Shown: positions 1 through 48,056 of the stretch, piece after piece | Numbering within the stretch: the stretch's first letter is position 1 | Layout: each line of letters opens with the position of its first letter | NCBI RefSeq assembly: GCF_001039355.2 | Contig: NW_019775291.1 | Location: 285,895 to 349,894 of the forward strand | Origin: Lingula anatina | Taxonomy: Eukaryota > Brachiopoda > Lingulata > Lingulida > Lingulidae | DNA length: 64,000 nt | Direction: 5' to 3' | Notes under the pieces: model-generated | Database searches by the model: none | What the model saw: only the letters and a program-made list of their open reading frames with translations | Told to the model about the DNA's origin: nothing | Translations under genes and position numbers: made by a program

Positions 1-111
1 GAAAGAGACCTGTCAAAAACTCGTGTTGTATCATATTGTATTTAGTGCAGTTTTATTGTATTGCTTTGTATTGTATTGCATTCTGTTGCATTGCATTTCT
101 GATAATTTCAG

Positions 112-19148
<19,037 letters not shown>

Positions 19149-19936
19149 TCTTAGTTGTCACATCAGGTTGCTCTCATTGGCAAAATACAAATAGAAAGAA
19201 AAAAAGAACTTTGTTCAAGTACTGTAGCAGTAGAAACTGTTCATTTGATAACTTTATAGTATATACACAATTATCACGTATAGAATAGGACAATAGGAAC
19301 AGGTTCATTTGATTACTTAATTGGATATTATGTAGTCATTATTATTATTATTATTATATATAGAGTAGGACAGTAGAATCCCCAGTGATGGAGACAATAT
19401 CCACAAGACCATCAAATGGTACAAAAAAAAAAAAAAGCCAATTCAAATATGGTGCAGTATGGTTATCTTACTACTATCATGAGTAGACATCATTTATCAT
19501 CACTTTTTTATTGTTGTTAATTAAATTGAAATTTATAAGTATATTAAATTAATATATAATCGTCAATGTGTATTTCGGAGTTGTCGGTCTGTAGTGTACA
19601 AATATTGGAGAGCAGATTTAAAAAGTTAGAAAGCATAAGATAGTCCCATGCATGTTGAGCATTCTTATAGTTGGAAAAAGTTTATTTCTGCTCCTGTTAT
19701 GCAACACCTTTTTAAGTAGAAAATGTATTCAGCTGTTAAATGTTTTCATATAAGAAAGTTTTATCTTTAATAATTATAACAATGATATCAGCAATGTTGT
19801 AAACTTCTGTTTATCAAATACAGTATTCGCCACAGACAAGTTGCTCTTGTTTGAATGTGTTGCTCTAAAAAGGAGTAAAAGCAAATAGGAAGAAAGAAGA
19901 GAAACCAGATGGTTGAAGGAGCTGCCTCCCCCCCCA

Positions 19937-19997
<61 letters not shown>

Positions 19998-21580
19998 ATG
20001 AGTAAATTAAAAGCTGTTCAATTCTCATCTTTACTGAATCAGACAATCACCTTCAAATCCAGCTGAGCTTTATTATTTTTCTTCTAACATAGAGAAAACA
20101 TTCAATGAATGTCATAAAAAAAACTGCTTTGACCAGAATATCATTGTAGTATCATACGAAGATGCTGTTCTAGTTTAATATTCAACAATGGTATTATATT
20201 TAAACATTCACTGTAATCATGAAAGCTGTGCATTACAGTTCCCCATCACACCTTTTAACAAAATTATACATTCATTTGCACAGCCATACATATAAATAGC
20301 ATATTAACATAAAAGTGTAAACTTTTATAAGACCTAATAATGAGCATAAAAAATATATACTGCACAAAATCTATTCAGCCGTGGAAATGCTGCAGGCAAA
20401 ACATAAATTTACAAAGCACATGATGATGGCTCGAATTCCATTAATATTAAACTATATTTCTTTCATTGTGCTGTGAGTGAACCTCTGCTCAAAGCTATTC
20501 TGGAATTACAGCTGAACATAATTCCTACAACTAGAGGGGAACAGGATTCTTTATGATTTACAGATACTGTGTCCCTTCGTGGAATCAAATCTCATAGACT
20601 AGTAGATTCTTTTGTTGTTGTTGCTCTAGAATAGACAGATTCTACTTCGTGACCAAACATATCTCACCCTGCTTTTCGACTGAATATTGCAAATTACTTT
20701 TAATAATAAGTCGTCACATAATACAGATGCTGCAAAGCAAATTATACATGTCCATATTGTAAACATTACATATAGCAAGCTTTTATAATGTATAACATCA
20801 ATCATTATAGAAAATTTGTGCGAAAAGGTTTCAAATATATCTGTTTATAATTGTTTAAGCTAAATGTTTTTTTTTTAATCTTTCAAACTGCTCATTTTTT
20901 TTCAGTCAGCCCAATGTATTGACATTCATATGAAAACAAATATCAGCTCTCTTTAAATAATACAGAAGTACTGCAGCATATTAAATCAGCAACAGACCTT
21001 TCGTTTCATTATAGTAGAACACAGCATATTTATCACTTTATGTCTGCATATGCCAGCATAATTGGTATACAGTAGGCATTAATGAGCGATTGATGCCCTC
21101 ACCTGACTAAACTTCCATTAGTCACTTCATAAAGTATTTGATTAAGCCTGTGCAAATTTAAGACATTATTCGTTTTGATTTCCAAACATGACTTTAACTA
21201 TAAAGATGATCAACCATGCCAAAATAAAATCAATCTCTTTCTCTTTTTTTCTATTTCTTTTTTTTTTTTTATTGTGAAATTAAAAATAAAGAGCTGACAG
21301 GCAGTTGTGCTGACAATTGGTCACAAACACCAGCTGGAGGCATAATAAATATAAATATGCCGTCATGTTTGCTCTCATATTTCCAATATGTGACCTTTGC
21401 AATTTGTGATATGCAACATCTACCTTATGCCACAAATAAACCCCTAAACATCCACAGACTTGTACATATTATAGAGGACTGCTGCTGCAGTATAGAAACC
21501 TTTAGATGTCTGTCTTTTTAGCACGGTATGTGACATATCTGTGTGAAATTGCAGCACTATACTTTATGTCTGAGTTGTGT
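19149..21580. other. Spacer between convergent CHD and mutase 3' ends (block A)
   Basis: About 2.4 kb between the CHD stop (+ strand) and the mutase stop (- strand). It should hold both 3' UTRs. It is AT-rich, with an (ATT)n near 19340, poly-A running into a (TA)n tract at 19936-19993, and no open frame I can support. The exact poly(A) sites cannot be fixed by eye. Block B repeats this spacer at 24885-27341, where the poly-A/(TA)n tract is replaced by a poly-C run and A-rich sequence near 25655-25700. Confidence 0.6.
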
Positions 21581-21663
21581 CTATCCTGACGCTTGCTGTC
21601 TCTTGTTCTGGTTTGAAATGATGTCATCCAGTACTTTGATTGCTGCATCTGGGATTCTGGTGC
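21581..21663 (-). other. Extra copy of the last methylmalonyl-CoA mutase exon (block A)
   Basis: Read on the - strand this encodes the mutase C-terminus, starting GTRIPDAAIKVLDDI and ending QQASG followed by TAG. The peptide is identical to that from 27342-27424. A splice acceptor precedes it. Upstream on the - strand (21950-21967) is the first few nucleotides of the neighbouring exon, cut off by the N at 21968. It is not part of a second gene; it belongs to the block A/B duplication. Confidence 0.85.
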
Positions 21664-22991
21664 CTGACGGGACGGAGATAATTTAAGAATGTTACATATT
21701 TGGGTTTAGAATATGTAATTTCAACCAAGTTTTACAACTTTGTTTCTTAGCTGGTTTGCAATTCATTCCTTTCCTTATTATTTCAATATGAAAAATATCT
21801 TTGTATTTGTCAAGCATTAAATCACTTTAGTAAGTAAAAGACGTTAGTAAAACAAACATATTAAAATTATGATAAAACTGGTATAATTATACCTTTCAGT
21901 AAATAAAGACAGAGGAAACAAAATACTTCAATAACTTATTGTTACCTGGACCAAACACACTGGAAACNTTTTCTCAATTTCTGAAATGTTGTATTAGCAG
22001 GTGTACTTGAAGAAATAGACCTTAAAGACTTGATTTTATATTATACACTAAAATAATTTTAGTTTGATAATGAATAAATGATTATATGTTTCAGCATTAA
22101 AGCAACTGGAAGGAATGTGTAGTGGCATTCGTGTGAATTCCAGCCCTATTCCGCCCTCCTTTGCTGCTGGGTACTTCCATGCGAACAAAGGCCTCCTCGT
22201 TCCATTTTTGGACCGCCCTTATAATCCCAAGACCATGACAACAGGTAGGATTTCAAATCTGGATTCATCTTTAACTATGTGACCAAAGGGGCAAATGTGC
22301 ATTATTTCTATGTCATATGGCTATTACTTGTTCACTTTTTTGGTCTGGTGGCTATGATATTTTGTCTTGCCAGTCGGTATGCACTGTAACAGTTACTGTT
22401 ACTGCTTTTGCAGTTTTCTTTAGTTTCTATAGTTGCTTTTATTAGTTTCAGTTTTCTCATCTTTTGGTCTTTTTGTGAATAACCTCATCATAATAGTTGA
22501 TGTAAGGAACTGTACAAAATGATATTAAGAAGTAGATTTTTGAACACGCCATGACAAGTGAATTTTGGGGTTACTTGTCAAGACCAACAATCAGTGTGAT
22601 TTGGAATTTATTTGTAGGTATTATAATAGTTTAACAGTTGATTGTGACTAACATATGTAAAAAAAAACTAACATTTGATTTCAGAAGAGAAAAAAGTTGC
22701 AGCAAAGAAGATGGGCACTGGAAATGTTTCCAAAAAGGATCAGTCCCTCACTTCAGCAGAATCAGTGCCAAATGGTCAGTGACACTGTTTTAAAATTAAT
22801 ATTTCATATGTATTTCATGTTACGTTTATTGTCAATTGTGTATGTTGTTATAAATGTGCTTCTTACTAGTAGAGTTTTTACAATTCTAATGAGTATGTAG
22901 TTGTCAGCTAAAAATCAACAATAAAAAGAACCTGACCTTCTTGGCAGAGTTATTTATAAATTTATTATGGTGCGTAGGGTTGTCTGTTTAC

Positions 22992-23022
<31 letters not shown>

Positions 23023-23680
23023 GTGTGTGTGAGGGGGTGGGGGGTGGGTAAAGAGAGAGTGAAAGTATGGAAATGATGATTTTTGATTAATATCCAAAAT
23101 TTATATAAGATATTTACATCAAGTTAAATAGAATAGAATTTTCACTTATCCTATTATATCTTTTGATCTTGGTATGGTAAATTCACCAACTATAATCTGA
23201 TTTCAGATGCCAAGGTTTCAGAAGAGGTGCCAACAGACAAGGATAAAATGAAGAAGAATGAGGATGAAAATGAAACTACAGGAAAGGTGTCAGAGGAAAA
23301 AACGCCAGAAGAAAACAAGAATGAAGAAGTCACAGCTGACATGGAACTCAATGAGAAAACCAAAGAAGAGGAACAATTGGAAAAAGACACAAACACCATT
23401 GAGGCAAAAGATTTAGATGCAGAAATTAAAGAAGTTAAAGAGGAGGGGAGGAAGAATGAAAGTGAGAAAGAAGGAAAGGAGGAGATGACACATGAGACAG
23501 AAGAGAGGAAAGATGTGCATAATGAGGAGGCACCAGATACAAAACAGGTAGATGTTATATTTTGTTGAAGTAACTTTTTAATGATGTTATATCTCTCGAA
23601 TGTTTTTTTTTTTTTTAATTTTATGTTTATCTGTTTTCAATAAATTTATTTTTCATAAAAAGAATATTTTTCCAGGGCTT

Positions 23681-23776
23681 TACATCCAGCAAGTATAACT
23701 TCATTCTCTTTTCTAAAAGAGAATGAAGTTATACTTGCTGGATGTAAGTATAACTTCATTCTCTTTTCTAAAAGAG
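23681..23776. repeat. Perfect 66-bp palindrome followed by a direct repeat
   Basis: Arms 23681-23712 and 23715-23746 (32 nt each) are exact reverse complements around a 2-nt CT centre. The left-arm sequence then recurs in direct orientation from 23747. The matching site in block A (about 18712-18755) has the sequence only once. The original sequence has a short self-complementary CTTTTCTAAAAG core, a likely fold-back point. Confidence 0.9.
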
Positions 23777-23837
23777 GACCAGAATTTAGTTTTTATTATG
23801 TCACAATACTTAGGTATTTCAGCATGGTCATCATGGT

Positions 23838-24573
<736 letters not shown>

Positions 24574-27341
24574 AAAGAGTGGGTAATTGATGAAAATTGT
24601 CAGTCATCTTGAATATCTATTCTTACAGTATGATGGTACAGTCCTATTTGATGACAAAATTTGGCATTCAGGAAACTATTCCTTGACATGCAGATCAGGA
24701 AGTGGAGAAATGACACCTGCAACTGTTATTTTGGTGGCAACTGTTACTTTAAGTAATCATTTGTACTTTTGTTTTCTAGGATACAACTGAAGGTAGTCCA
24801 AAGGCAGAGGAGCCAAAAACTGAAGAAGAAACAGCGGCCAGTCAGAGTAGTACAGAAATGTCTGAGGAAAAAATGCTATCATGATTTTTGTTGTCATATC
24901 AGGTTGCTCTCATTAGCAAAATACAAGTAGAAAGAAAAAAAAATTTGTTCAAGGATTGTAGCAGTAGGAACTGTTCATTTGATAACTTTATAGTATATAC
25001 ACAGTTATCACGTATAGAATAGGACAGCAGGAACAGGTTCATTTGATTACTTAATTGGATATTATGTAGTCATTATTATTATTATTATATATAGAGTAGG
25101 ACAGTAGAATCCCCAGTGATGGAGACAGTATCCACAAGACCATCAAATGGTACAAAAAAAAAAAAAAAAAGAAGCCAATTCAAGTATGGTGCAGTATGGT
25201 TATCTTACTACTATCATGAGTAGACATCATTTATCATCACTTTTTTATTGTTGTTAATTAAATTGAAATTTATAAGTATATTAAATTAATATATAATCGT
25301 CAATATGTATTTCGGAGTTGTTGGTCTGTAGTGTACAAATATTGGAGAGCAGATTTAAAAAGTTAGAAAGCATAAGATAGTCCCATGCATGTTGAGCATT
25401 CTTATAGTTGGAAAAAGTTTATTTCTGCTCCTGTTATGCAATACCTTTTTAAGTAGAAAATGTATTCAGCTGTTAAATGTTTTCATATAAGAAAGTTTTA
25501 TCTTTAATAATTATAACAATGATATTAGCAATGTTGTAAACTTCTGTTGATCAAATACAGTATTCACCACAGAGACAAATTGCTCTTGTTTGAATGTGTT
25601 GCTCTAAAAAGGAGTAAAAGCAAATAGGAAGAAGAGAACCAGATGGTTGATGAAGCCCCCCCCCCCCCCCAATAATAAATAAAATAAAATTAAATAAATA
25701 GATAAACTGTAAATTAAAAGCTGTTCAATTCTCATCTTTATTGAAACAGGCACTCACCTTCAAACCCAGCTGAGCTTAATTTTATTTTATTTTTAATCTA
25801 ACATAGAGAAAACATTCAATGACTGCCTGGTGAAAACTGCTCCGGCCAGAATATCATTGCAGTTTTCACATGTAGATGCTGTAAAAGTTTAATATTTAAC
25901 AAGAATATCATATTTAAACATTCATTACAATCATGAAAGCTGTGTATTACAGTTCCCCATCATACCTTTTAACAAAATTCTACATTCATTTGCACAGCCA
26001 TACATATAAATAGCATATTAACATAAAAGTGTAAACTATTATAAGACCTAAAAAAGAGCATACAAAATATGTACTGCACAAAAAATATTCGGCCTTGGAA
26101 ATGCTGCAAGCAAAACATTAATTTACAAAGCACATGATGATGGCTCGAATCCCAATTAATCAATCATTTTTTCTTTGTGCTGTGACAAAACTTCACAAAG
26201 CTGATCTGAAATTACAACTGATCATTATTTCTTCTTCAAGAGAAGACCAGAATTTTTTATGAATTTCAGGTACTACTGTGTACCTTCACAGCCACAGATC
26301 CCAGACTACTGTATACATGGACTAGAGCATCTTTTTTTTTTTGTTGTTGTTGTTGTTGTTGTTGTTCTAGAAGAGTCTGGAGATTCTGTATCGTGACCCT
26401 AAGATATCTCACTCTGATTATCAACTGGAATATTGCAAATTCATGTAATAAGTCATCATGTAATACACTTGCTGTACAACAAATTATACGTCCCAACTCC
26501 AAGTATTACATGTAGCAAGCTTTTATACTGTATAACATATATCATTACAGAAAACAATTTGTGCGAAAAAGTTTCAAACATACTATCAACTAATTGCTTA
26601 AGCTGACAAAATGTTTTTTCAATCTTTCAAATTGCTCATCTTTTTAGTCAATTTTTTCCAACAGATTGAACTTCATATAAAGACAAATACCAGCTTTCTT
26701 TAAATAAAAAAATACACACCATTGTCAAGTCCCGCAGCACATTAAATGAAAAACAGACCTTCAGTTTCACTATAATAGAAAACAGCGTATTTACCTTTTT
26801 AAGTCAAATAGAATGCTGTCAGAATATGCCAGCATATTTGGCATGCAGTAAGCATTAATGAGGGTTTGGTGTCTCATCTGTCTAGTCTTTCAATGATCAT
26901 GAAATCAAGCATTTGATTAAGCCTGTACAAATTTAAGACGTAATTATTACTTTTGATTTTCATGACTTAAGCTTACCGATAAAGATATGGTCTATCATAC
27001 CAAAAAATATCAATTTCTTTTTTTTCTCTTTTGTATATTCTTTTTTTTTATGGTAAAATTAAAAATATAAGAGCTGATGGGCAGTTGTGCTGACAATGGG
27101 ACATACACCAGCTGAGGCATAAATATGCTGTCATGTTTGCTCTTGTATTTCCATTATGTGACCATTGCGATATGCAACATCTACCTCATGCCACAAATAA
27201 ATCCCTATACATCCACAGACTTGTACAAATTATAGACGACTGCTGCAGCAGTATAGAAGCCTTTAGATGTCTGTCTTTTTATCACGGTATGTGACATATC
27301 TGTGTGAAATGGCAGCACTTTAGTTTATGTCCGAGTTGCAT

Positions 27342-41789
<14,448 letters not shown>

Positions 41790-42901
41790 TTTGGTTTTTC
41801 TCAAGCAGTAGCAGTGCTTTGCTTGTACGAAAAACGCTACGAAACATTCAACTACAGACTTCGTCTGCCCTAGAACCGAATGACCTTGACATTTTTAGTC
41901 ACTGAGGAATGATGGGATAAATGATATAAACTGTGTGAACTGAATTAAATGGGATATAAACCACATATAATACATTAATTATAGTTTGAATCGAAAATAT
42001 AAATAAAAATCACAAAAGAGTATTCTTCCATTTAAAATATACAGTATATTTCGTAAGAACAAAATGGACGAGTTTAAAATCCACAAACGTTCTGAAAGGG
42101 GTTTATGGACTACTTGATAGAATGCTTCCTGGCTTAAAACGAAATTATTTTGTAAAAGAGGAACTATATATATGCTTTCTTGAAAATATATATGTTGTTT
42201 ATTTCCAGATATTTAAATAAGATAAAAAATAGTCTTTTTGGGGTTATGCAAGGAAGCTTTCATCCCTCAAAATTAGTATTCAAATTCGACCTAACGCTGT
42301 GACGTCACATACTAGGATCGACCTCCATTACCGGTGGAACGTGTTTGACGTTGGTAGAAGAACACTACTTCGGTAAGTTTTAACTGAAAATTGATCACAG
42401 TATCAATAGCAACTACATGATAGATTCTAAAATTTTCTCATTTGGATTTGTGATGAAATTGACTTTTGCTTGGGGCCAATCTTTTACAGATCGGCTTATG
42501 AATCGTAGGGTGAAATGGGCAATCAGCTGATGAAATAGAATCACGAAGTTTCTAGATCGCACTGTTTCATAATACCCTCCGCCGTGTTGTATAAGAGGAG
42601 AGTCTTTTCTATATAGTATAAGAACTATTCCAAGAATTCTTAAGGTTACAAACACGAAGACATTAACTGGTAAGCTCGTTCTTTCAACAGCAGGCGCCAT
42701 CAGCAGCTGAAGTAGTGCGATCCCTTTTTTGGACATATTTGAATATCAATCGGAAAAAATAACGTAAAAAATGTACTTGGTGTCCTTGAAAACTACCACC
42801 GCCGATCAGTTTTGAAATCTTAACCTAGTGAAGCTACCAGATCTTGTGATAGTAACAATTTGGGAGAACGTGAGGAAAGAGGAGGTACTGTGCACACGTG
42901 G

Positions 42902-43419
42902 TGCCCATGCTGTCAGTACTAAATCGAAGTGTGTCCTTAATTGACCTTCACCTTCGGTCAGTCGTAGTTCACCTTGAAATGTGGAAAATGTGACTTACTG
43001 GTTGATATTAACATGTAGATTTTGCCAAATAGTTATACCAGAGCAGGGCATGGGTTGAATCTGTACACAAAGTTAAAGGGGGAGAAGTGATGTACTTTAA
43101 AAAATATATATATATCAGGGTTCTCCCCAGGATTTGAAAATAGCCCTTATTTTTTTTTACGCGAGAGTACCGAAGCTTGCGAAGCGAGGCACAAAGGGGG
43201 GGGGNGCCCATGCTGTCAGTACTAAATCGAAGTGTGTCCTTAATTGACCTTCACCTTCGGTCAGTCGTAGTTCACCTTGAAATGTGGAAAATGTGACTTA
43301 CTGGTTGATATTAACATGTAGATTTTGCCAAATAGTTATACCAGAGCAGGGCATGGGTTGAATCTGTACACAAAGTTAAAGGGGAGAAGTGATGTACTTT
43401 AAAAAATATACATATATCA
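42902..43419. repeat. Tandem near-identical pair around an isolated N in the cytochrome c first intron
   Basis: 42902-43120 and 43206-43419 are almost the same sequence (start GCCCATGCTGTCAGTACTAA). The first is followed by a short unrelated tail with GGTTCTCCCCAGGATTT and a G-run that ends at the N (43205). It is the same pattern as the other N-flanked pairs. Confidence 0.8.
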
Positions 43420-43852
43420 ATATAAGCGTGGGCATCATATCCAAACCAGGGGTAATCCTAGAGAGGGGTGAGAAACGTCCATTGTTCTCGTCAGCGAGGC
43501 TGGCTTTTTTCAGGGTATGTACGCACAGACAGAAAACTAAGTATTGTGGGAACGTTACTAATGAAGCCACGTACTGGTAGTACTAGTAGATATCAGCCTG
43601 TAGTCTTGAACAAGCTCCTCGATGACGAGTGAACAGTTGTCAAAAACAAAAGACCCAGGTGTGGTAGTTCGACTACTGTTCATGCGTGCCGCAAAGACCA
43701 AACCTAATTGCTCCTCAAGGTCACAAAACAATATCCGGTACTGACGGCCAGGCTCGTCTTAATCATATAAGTAGCGCGTTTCCACCGCCTGTCCAAACTT
43801 TCTCTGCCTTGGGTTATCAGACTGTTTACTTTGGGGTTAATTTGGGAGAGTA

Positions 43853-44230
43853 AGACCTCGTTCCCATTTCTTGTTCGATCTAGCAGGATTGACCCTTCTC
43901 AGAGGAGTTTCTCCCTAAATTACATTCAGCTGACTAGTAAGTGGCTCTGATGTCTGACACGCCTACTGAAGCTGTTAGGGGCTAATTGACTCATGTTTAG
44001 CAGCTTCGACATCAAGCTGCTTAATGTGAGTGCAGTTTAGCGAGAATGCCCTCTGAAATGGGCGTGTCCTGCTAGATCGATCTAAGACTCCACGAAAGTT
44101 AATTACCCCCTTACAGCTTGTAGTAGGCGGGACGGACATTTAAGCTGCATTATCTGACAGTAATCTAGTGAGACTCCCCACGGGGATAGATCGATCTAAA
44201 ATCTATGGGAATGTGCCCTAGGTGTGGGAG
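43853..44230. mobile_element. Composite of foldback MITEs in the cytochrome c first intron
   Basis: The left half (43853-44095) has mirrored arms around GCTGTTAGGGGCTAATTGAC and resembles 3128-3385. The right half (44096-44230) is a reversed copy of the start of the element at 36242. Ends read TCGTTCCCATTTCTTGTTCG and ATCTATGGGAATGTGCCCTA. No coding content. Confidence 0.55.
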
Positions 44231-44791
44231 TGGGGTCTTAGGCTTGGTCAGAGTAGAAGTTCTCACACTAGCAGAATCATTCTATCTTAATCAGTAGAGA
44301 TTCTTGCTAAAGAGCAGCCAATGTAGTCCGCTTAATTGCCTGGTACGTCCCCCCTCGTAACTTTTAGTACTTGGGTCTGGAAAATTTTGAAGTCCATGAT
44401 GGCACTCATGTTGCTGTGGGAGGGGGTGTGCCAGACAGTTAAGCTGATTGTATTGACTGTGTCCTAAAGACAATTCCAGCTCAGATAGATCAATGTTGCT
44501 AGTGCGGTAACGTTATTCTGAACGTAGCCAAGTCACCTGGAGTACTAGCTTGTATACTGTCCAAATGCAGAATCAGTGAAGTGCTGCAACATAGAATTGG
44601 TCATCTGGCATAAAATGTTGAGTAGAACCTTACACTGTCTTGATTAATAATTAGATTTAAGGCTCAGACAGATTTCATCTTTAGTCACTAGCCATTTGAT
44701 GTTACTGAAATTTATCAAATTTAAAAATATAAATTAAAGGGACCATCCAAGCTAGGTCATTTAGTCCAGGCTAGTCAATTACTAGCACAAA

Positions 44792-44826
<35 letters not shown>

Positions 44827-45443
44827 NNNNNNNNNNNNNNNNNNNNNNNNNNNNNNNNNNNNNNNNNNNNNNNNNNNNNNNNNNNNNNNNNNNNNNNNNN
44901 NNNNNNNNNNNNNNNNNNNNNNNNNNNNNNNNNNNNNNNNNNNNNNNNNNNNNNNNNNNNNNNNNNNNNNNNNNNNNNNNNNNNNNNNNNNNNNNNNNNN
45001 NNNNNNNNNNNNNNNNNNNNNNNNNNNNNNNNNNNNNNNNNNNNNNNNNNNNNNNNNNNNNNNNNNNNNNNNNNNNNNNNNNNNNNNNNNNNNNNNNNNN
45101 NNNNNNNNNNNNNNNNNNNNNNNNNNNNNNNNNNNNNNNNNNNNNNNNNNNNNNNNNNNNNNNNNNNNNNNNNNNNNNNNNNNNNNNNNNNNNNNNNNNN
45201 NNNNNNNNNNNNNNNNNNNNNNNNNNNNNNNNNNNNNNNNNNNNNNNNNNNNNNNNNNNNNNNNNNNNNNNNNNNNNNNNNNNNNNNNNNNNNNNNNNNN
45301 NNNNNNNNNNNNNNNNNNNNNNNNNNNNNNNNNNNNNNNNNNNNNNNNNNNNNNNNNNNNNNNNNNNNNNNNNNNNNNNNNNNNNNNNNNNNNNNNNNNN
45401 NNNNNNNNNNNNNNNNNNNNNNNNNNNNNNNNNNNNNNNNNNN
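44827..45443. other. Assembly gap of 617 N flanked by poly-T
   Basis: A run of N, preceded by T34 (44793-44826) and followed by A and T31 (45445-45475). The gap thus opens and closes in T homopolymer, so the missing sequence may be a long poly-T like the one at 23839 or another T-rich repeat. It lies in the presumed cytochrome c first intron. Confidence 0.95.
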
Positions 45444-45476
<33 letters not shown>

Positions 45477-45737
45477 TGTAAAATGGGAGCCTGGTTAGTT
45501 TGCTTGATCTTGGATTGTTTTGACAGACCCATTTGCCAAGTTGGGCCCGTTTTATCTATGCATAATTCAAGTGGACATTTCCATATCATACTATGCCTTG
45601 AAGAATAATATACACCCAGTAAAATGGCTTTACATATTGTGGAAATAAGATATTAAAAAAAAAAAGACACTGATACATGTAAAAAGTAATGACAAATACA
45701 CATTATTTATAACTAATGATTTCATTCTTTATAGATC

Positions 45738-46533
45738 ATGGGAAAGAAAGGGGGAATCCCAGAGGGCGACTATGAAAAGGGAAAGCAGGTCTTCAAGCAG
45801 AAATGTTCGCAGTGTCACACATTGAATAAGGATCAACCCCACAAGACAGGACCAAACCTCTACGGGCTTTTTGGTCGCCAAACTGGACAGGCACCAGGAT
45901 TTGCTTACACTGACGCCAACAAGTCCAAAGGTAATCCATTTGATGGAATATGGCACCCTTTGTGGGAGCAATCACAACCAGTTGAAATATGGTCCACACT
46001 TGAAAGTTTAGCGCGCAATCCCGTAACAATGGTGTAAAGTATGCCCCGCCTCCCAGCAGGGGCATAGCAATTCAATATCGGCACATGCTTTCAAGTGGGT
46101 CGCACTATATTTGAGCTGCTATGTAGTTATCCCGAGAGTCATTTGATTGTGAAAGCTCCCTTTCTCTCACATGGACACGTGTGCATGTACAGAGCAATGC
46201 TACATTTTTTAAAGGGGTAAATACTGTCTCAACATTGCATTTTCAAATATCGGACTTGAAAATAATCACAATTTGGCATGATTTCTACTTTGATGTAGTT
46301 TTAACTCTCATGAAACATTGTGAAAGGTATTCATTTTGATATTATGTGAGTTTATTATTATTATTATTATTATAATTATTTTAGGAATTACCTGGGCACG
46401 GGAAACCATCTTCGAATACCTGGAGAACCCGAAGAAATATATCCCAGGCACAAAAATGATCTTTGCTGGAATCAAGAAACCTGGCGCAAGAGGCGATCTT
46501 ATAAAATACCTGGAAGTAGAAACAGCTAAATAA
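45738..46533 (+). CDS. CYCS: Cytochrome c, somatic-type (two coding exons)
   Basis: Electron carrier between complexes III and IV in the mitochondrial intermembrane space. Coding exons 45738-45930 and 46385-46533 (342 nt) give 113 residues; the usual animal length is about 104, and the extra residues are at both ends. The protein has the heme site [26 protein letters not shown], Trp in GITWARE (Trp59 equivalent), [17 protein letters not shown] with the Met80 ligand, and a complete C-terminal helix (DLIKYLE). The intron splits a Gly codon after SK, same place in the paralog. The ATG follows the acceptor by 3 nt, so a non-coding upstream exon is required, probably ending at 42372. AATAAA at 47203-47208 is a likely poly(A) signal. 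Confidence 0.95.
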
Positions 46534-47215
46534 CGTTTCTAACTTTTAGGATAATTGACACATAGACAAGTTACAATGATCAACTTAGACACTTTTGAAG
46601 TGATTATTTAAAAGCACACCTTGGACTTACCTACCCTCATTGTCTAGAAAAATCTTTCTTTAATAATTTGAATTAACATGGATATCAGAACTTCTTCACT
46701 ATGTATGGATTAAGAAAGCTAAAAACACTGAATATAGATAATTATAACACATGTGGTTGTAAATATGGCTCATTTGGTTGGCTGTGAGGCAATATTTTTG
46801 TCTTTCTGTCTTTCCAAGTTTCTCAATACGAACTATCAATAGAATAGCAGCATTTCTATGCAGACCTTATGGACTTCCTCAGCCAATAGAGAACTAACCC
46901 AGTCTGCCCTGTACAAAACCATACGGGTAGAAGAATTTTACCTATTTATTGTATGTATTTACTGTTTACAAGTAAAGGCATTGAAGAGATATTTTGAACA
47001 TTGACGCATTTGCTGTGACTCTGGTTTCAAATGATGTGTATATTTATTATAGCAGCAGTATTTTTAGCTGTATGTACCCTGTAGAAAAAGCACTATTTTC
47101 TGTTTCTTGGTCAGCATGAAATTCCCATATGTATACAAGCGCATATACTGCCACAATATTTGTGTGTGATGTTTTTCTAAATGTTGTGAGGTTACACTAC
47201 CAAATAAAGGCATCC
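46534..47215 (+). other. Probable 3' UTR of cytochrome c
   Basis: About 680 bp after the stop with no open frame of interest. It ends with AATAAA at 47203-47208. The remainder up to 47885 shows nothing recognisable. Confidence 0.55.
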
Positions 47216-47885
47216 ACTATTACTCGTTCACTGTTCACTTAGTTTAACGTGCATAAATGAAACGTGCAGTTGATTTGAAGAGGAATAATTTTAATGAGGC
47301 TTTTGTCAAAAATAAAAAAAAAAACGAATACTAACACGCATTCCCTCACAATTCTGCCACCTCGACTTCCCAAATGAAAATCTCTACTGGTAGAGAAGGG
47401 ACTTTTGTCCCTGATTACGTTCAAGGACGCGTGTTTGACGTTGAATTTGAAATAGATTTTGTTCATTTGGAGTGTTTTTGTTTATCATTTCCAACCAAAA
47501 CCGCTTTGTGTGCCCGTTTAAGTAGCTGTTCCTAACGAATTACCTTTCATTTAGACACCCCCATCATCTTTCTTGTCTTTTAAGAGGAATTATCGGCATG
47601 GGGCGTTTTTATATATGAGGGGGCTTATCGCATGTGTAACTTAGACCATAAAATTATTACAAAGAAAATTATTTTATTGTGAGAAAGGTACGTCTGTATC
47701 TCTGGACCCATTTGTCACCACGCATTGGATTTCTCAAAGTCGGCAGTTTATAGGAAAATGATAATAGTAAATTAAAAATAATATAAATGTTCAATTATCA
47801 ATATAAAAATAGCCATGGTCAATACGTGACTGGCTCGCTTCCTTCAAAAGCACACACCAAACATTTGGCCAATTTCCTACTCTTT

Positions 47886-48056
47886 ACAAGGGCGGATCCA
47901 GCGATATTTTCTGACAGTCTTTCAAATTATCTTAGTTGATCCATACTCCCATAATGAACCGTCTTCTGACAAAAAATTAGATCCCCATTAATGTGAACTT
48001 AAAAAATTCTGACCATATTCCGGAAGACCCAGACGACGGCGTCGATCCGCCCCTGG
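47886..48056 (-). mobile_element. MITE, GGGGCGGAT family, copy between the cytochrome c genes
   Basis: Reverse-oriented relative of 34730-34899. On the + strand it starts AGGGCGGATCCAGCG and ends CGATCCGCCCCTGG. It shares the interior words TCTTTCAAATTATCTTAGTT and CCGGAAGACCC (reverse complement of the intron 8 copy). Confidence 0.65.

Noticed and set aside
44771-45589. A 272-codon open frame across the N gap
   Set aside because: It consists of unknown residues from the gap and Lys from poly-T.
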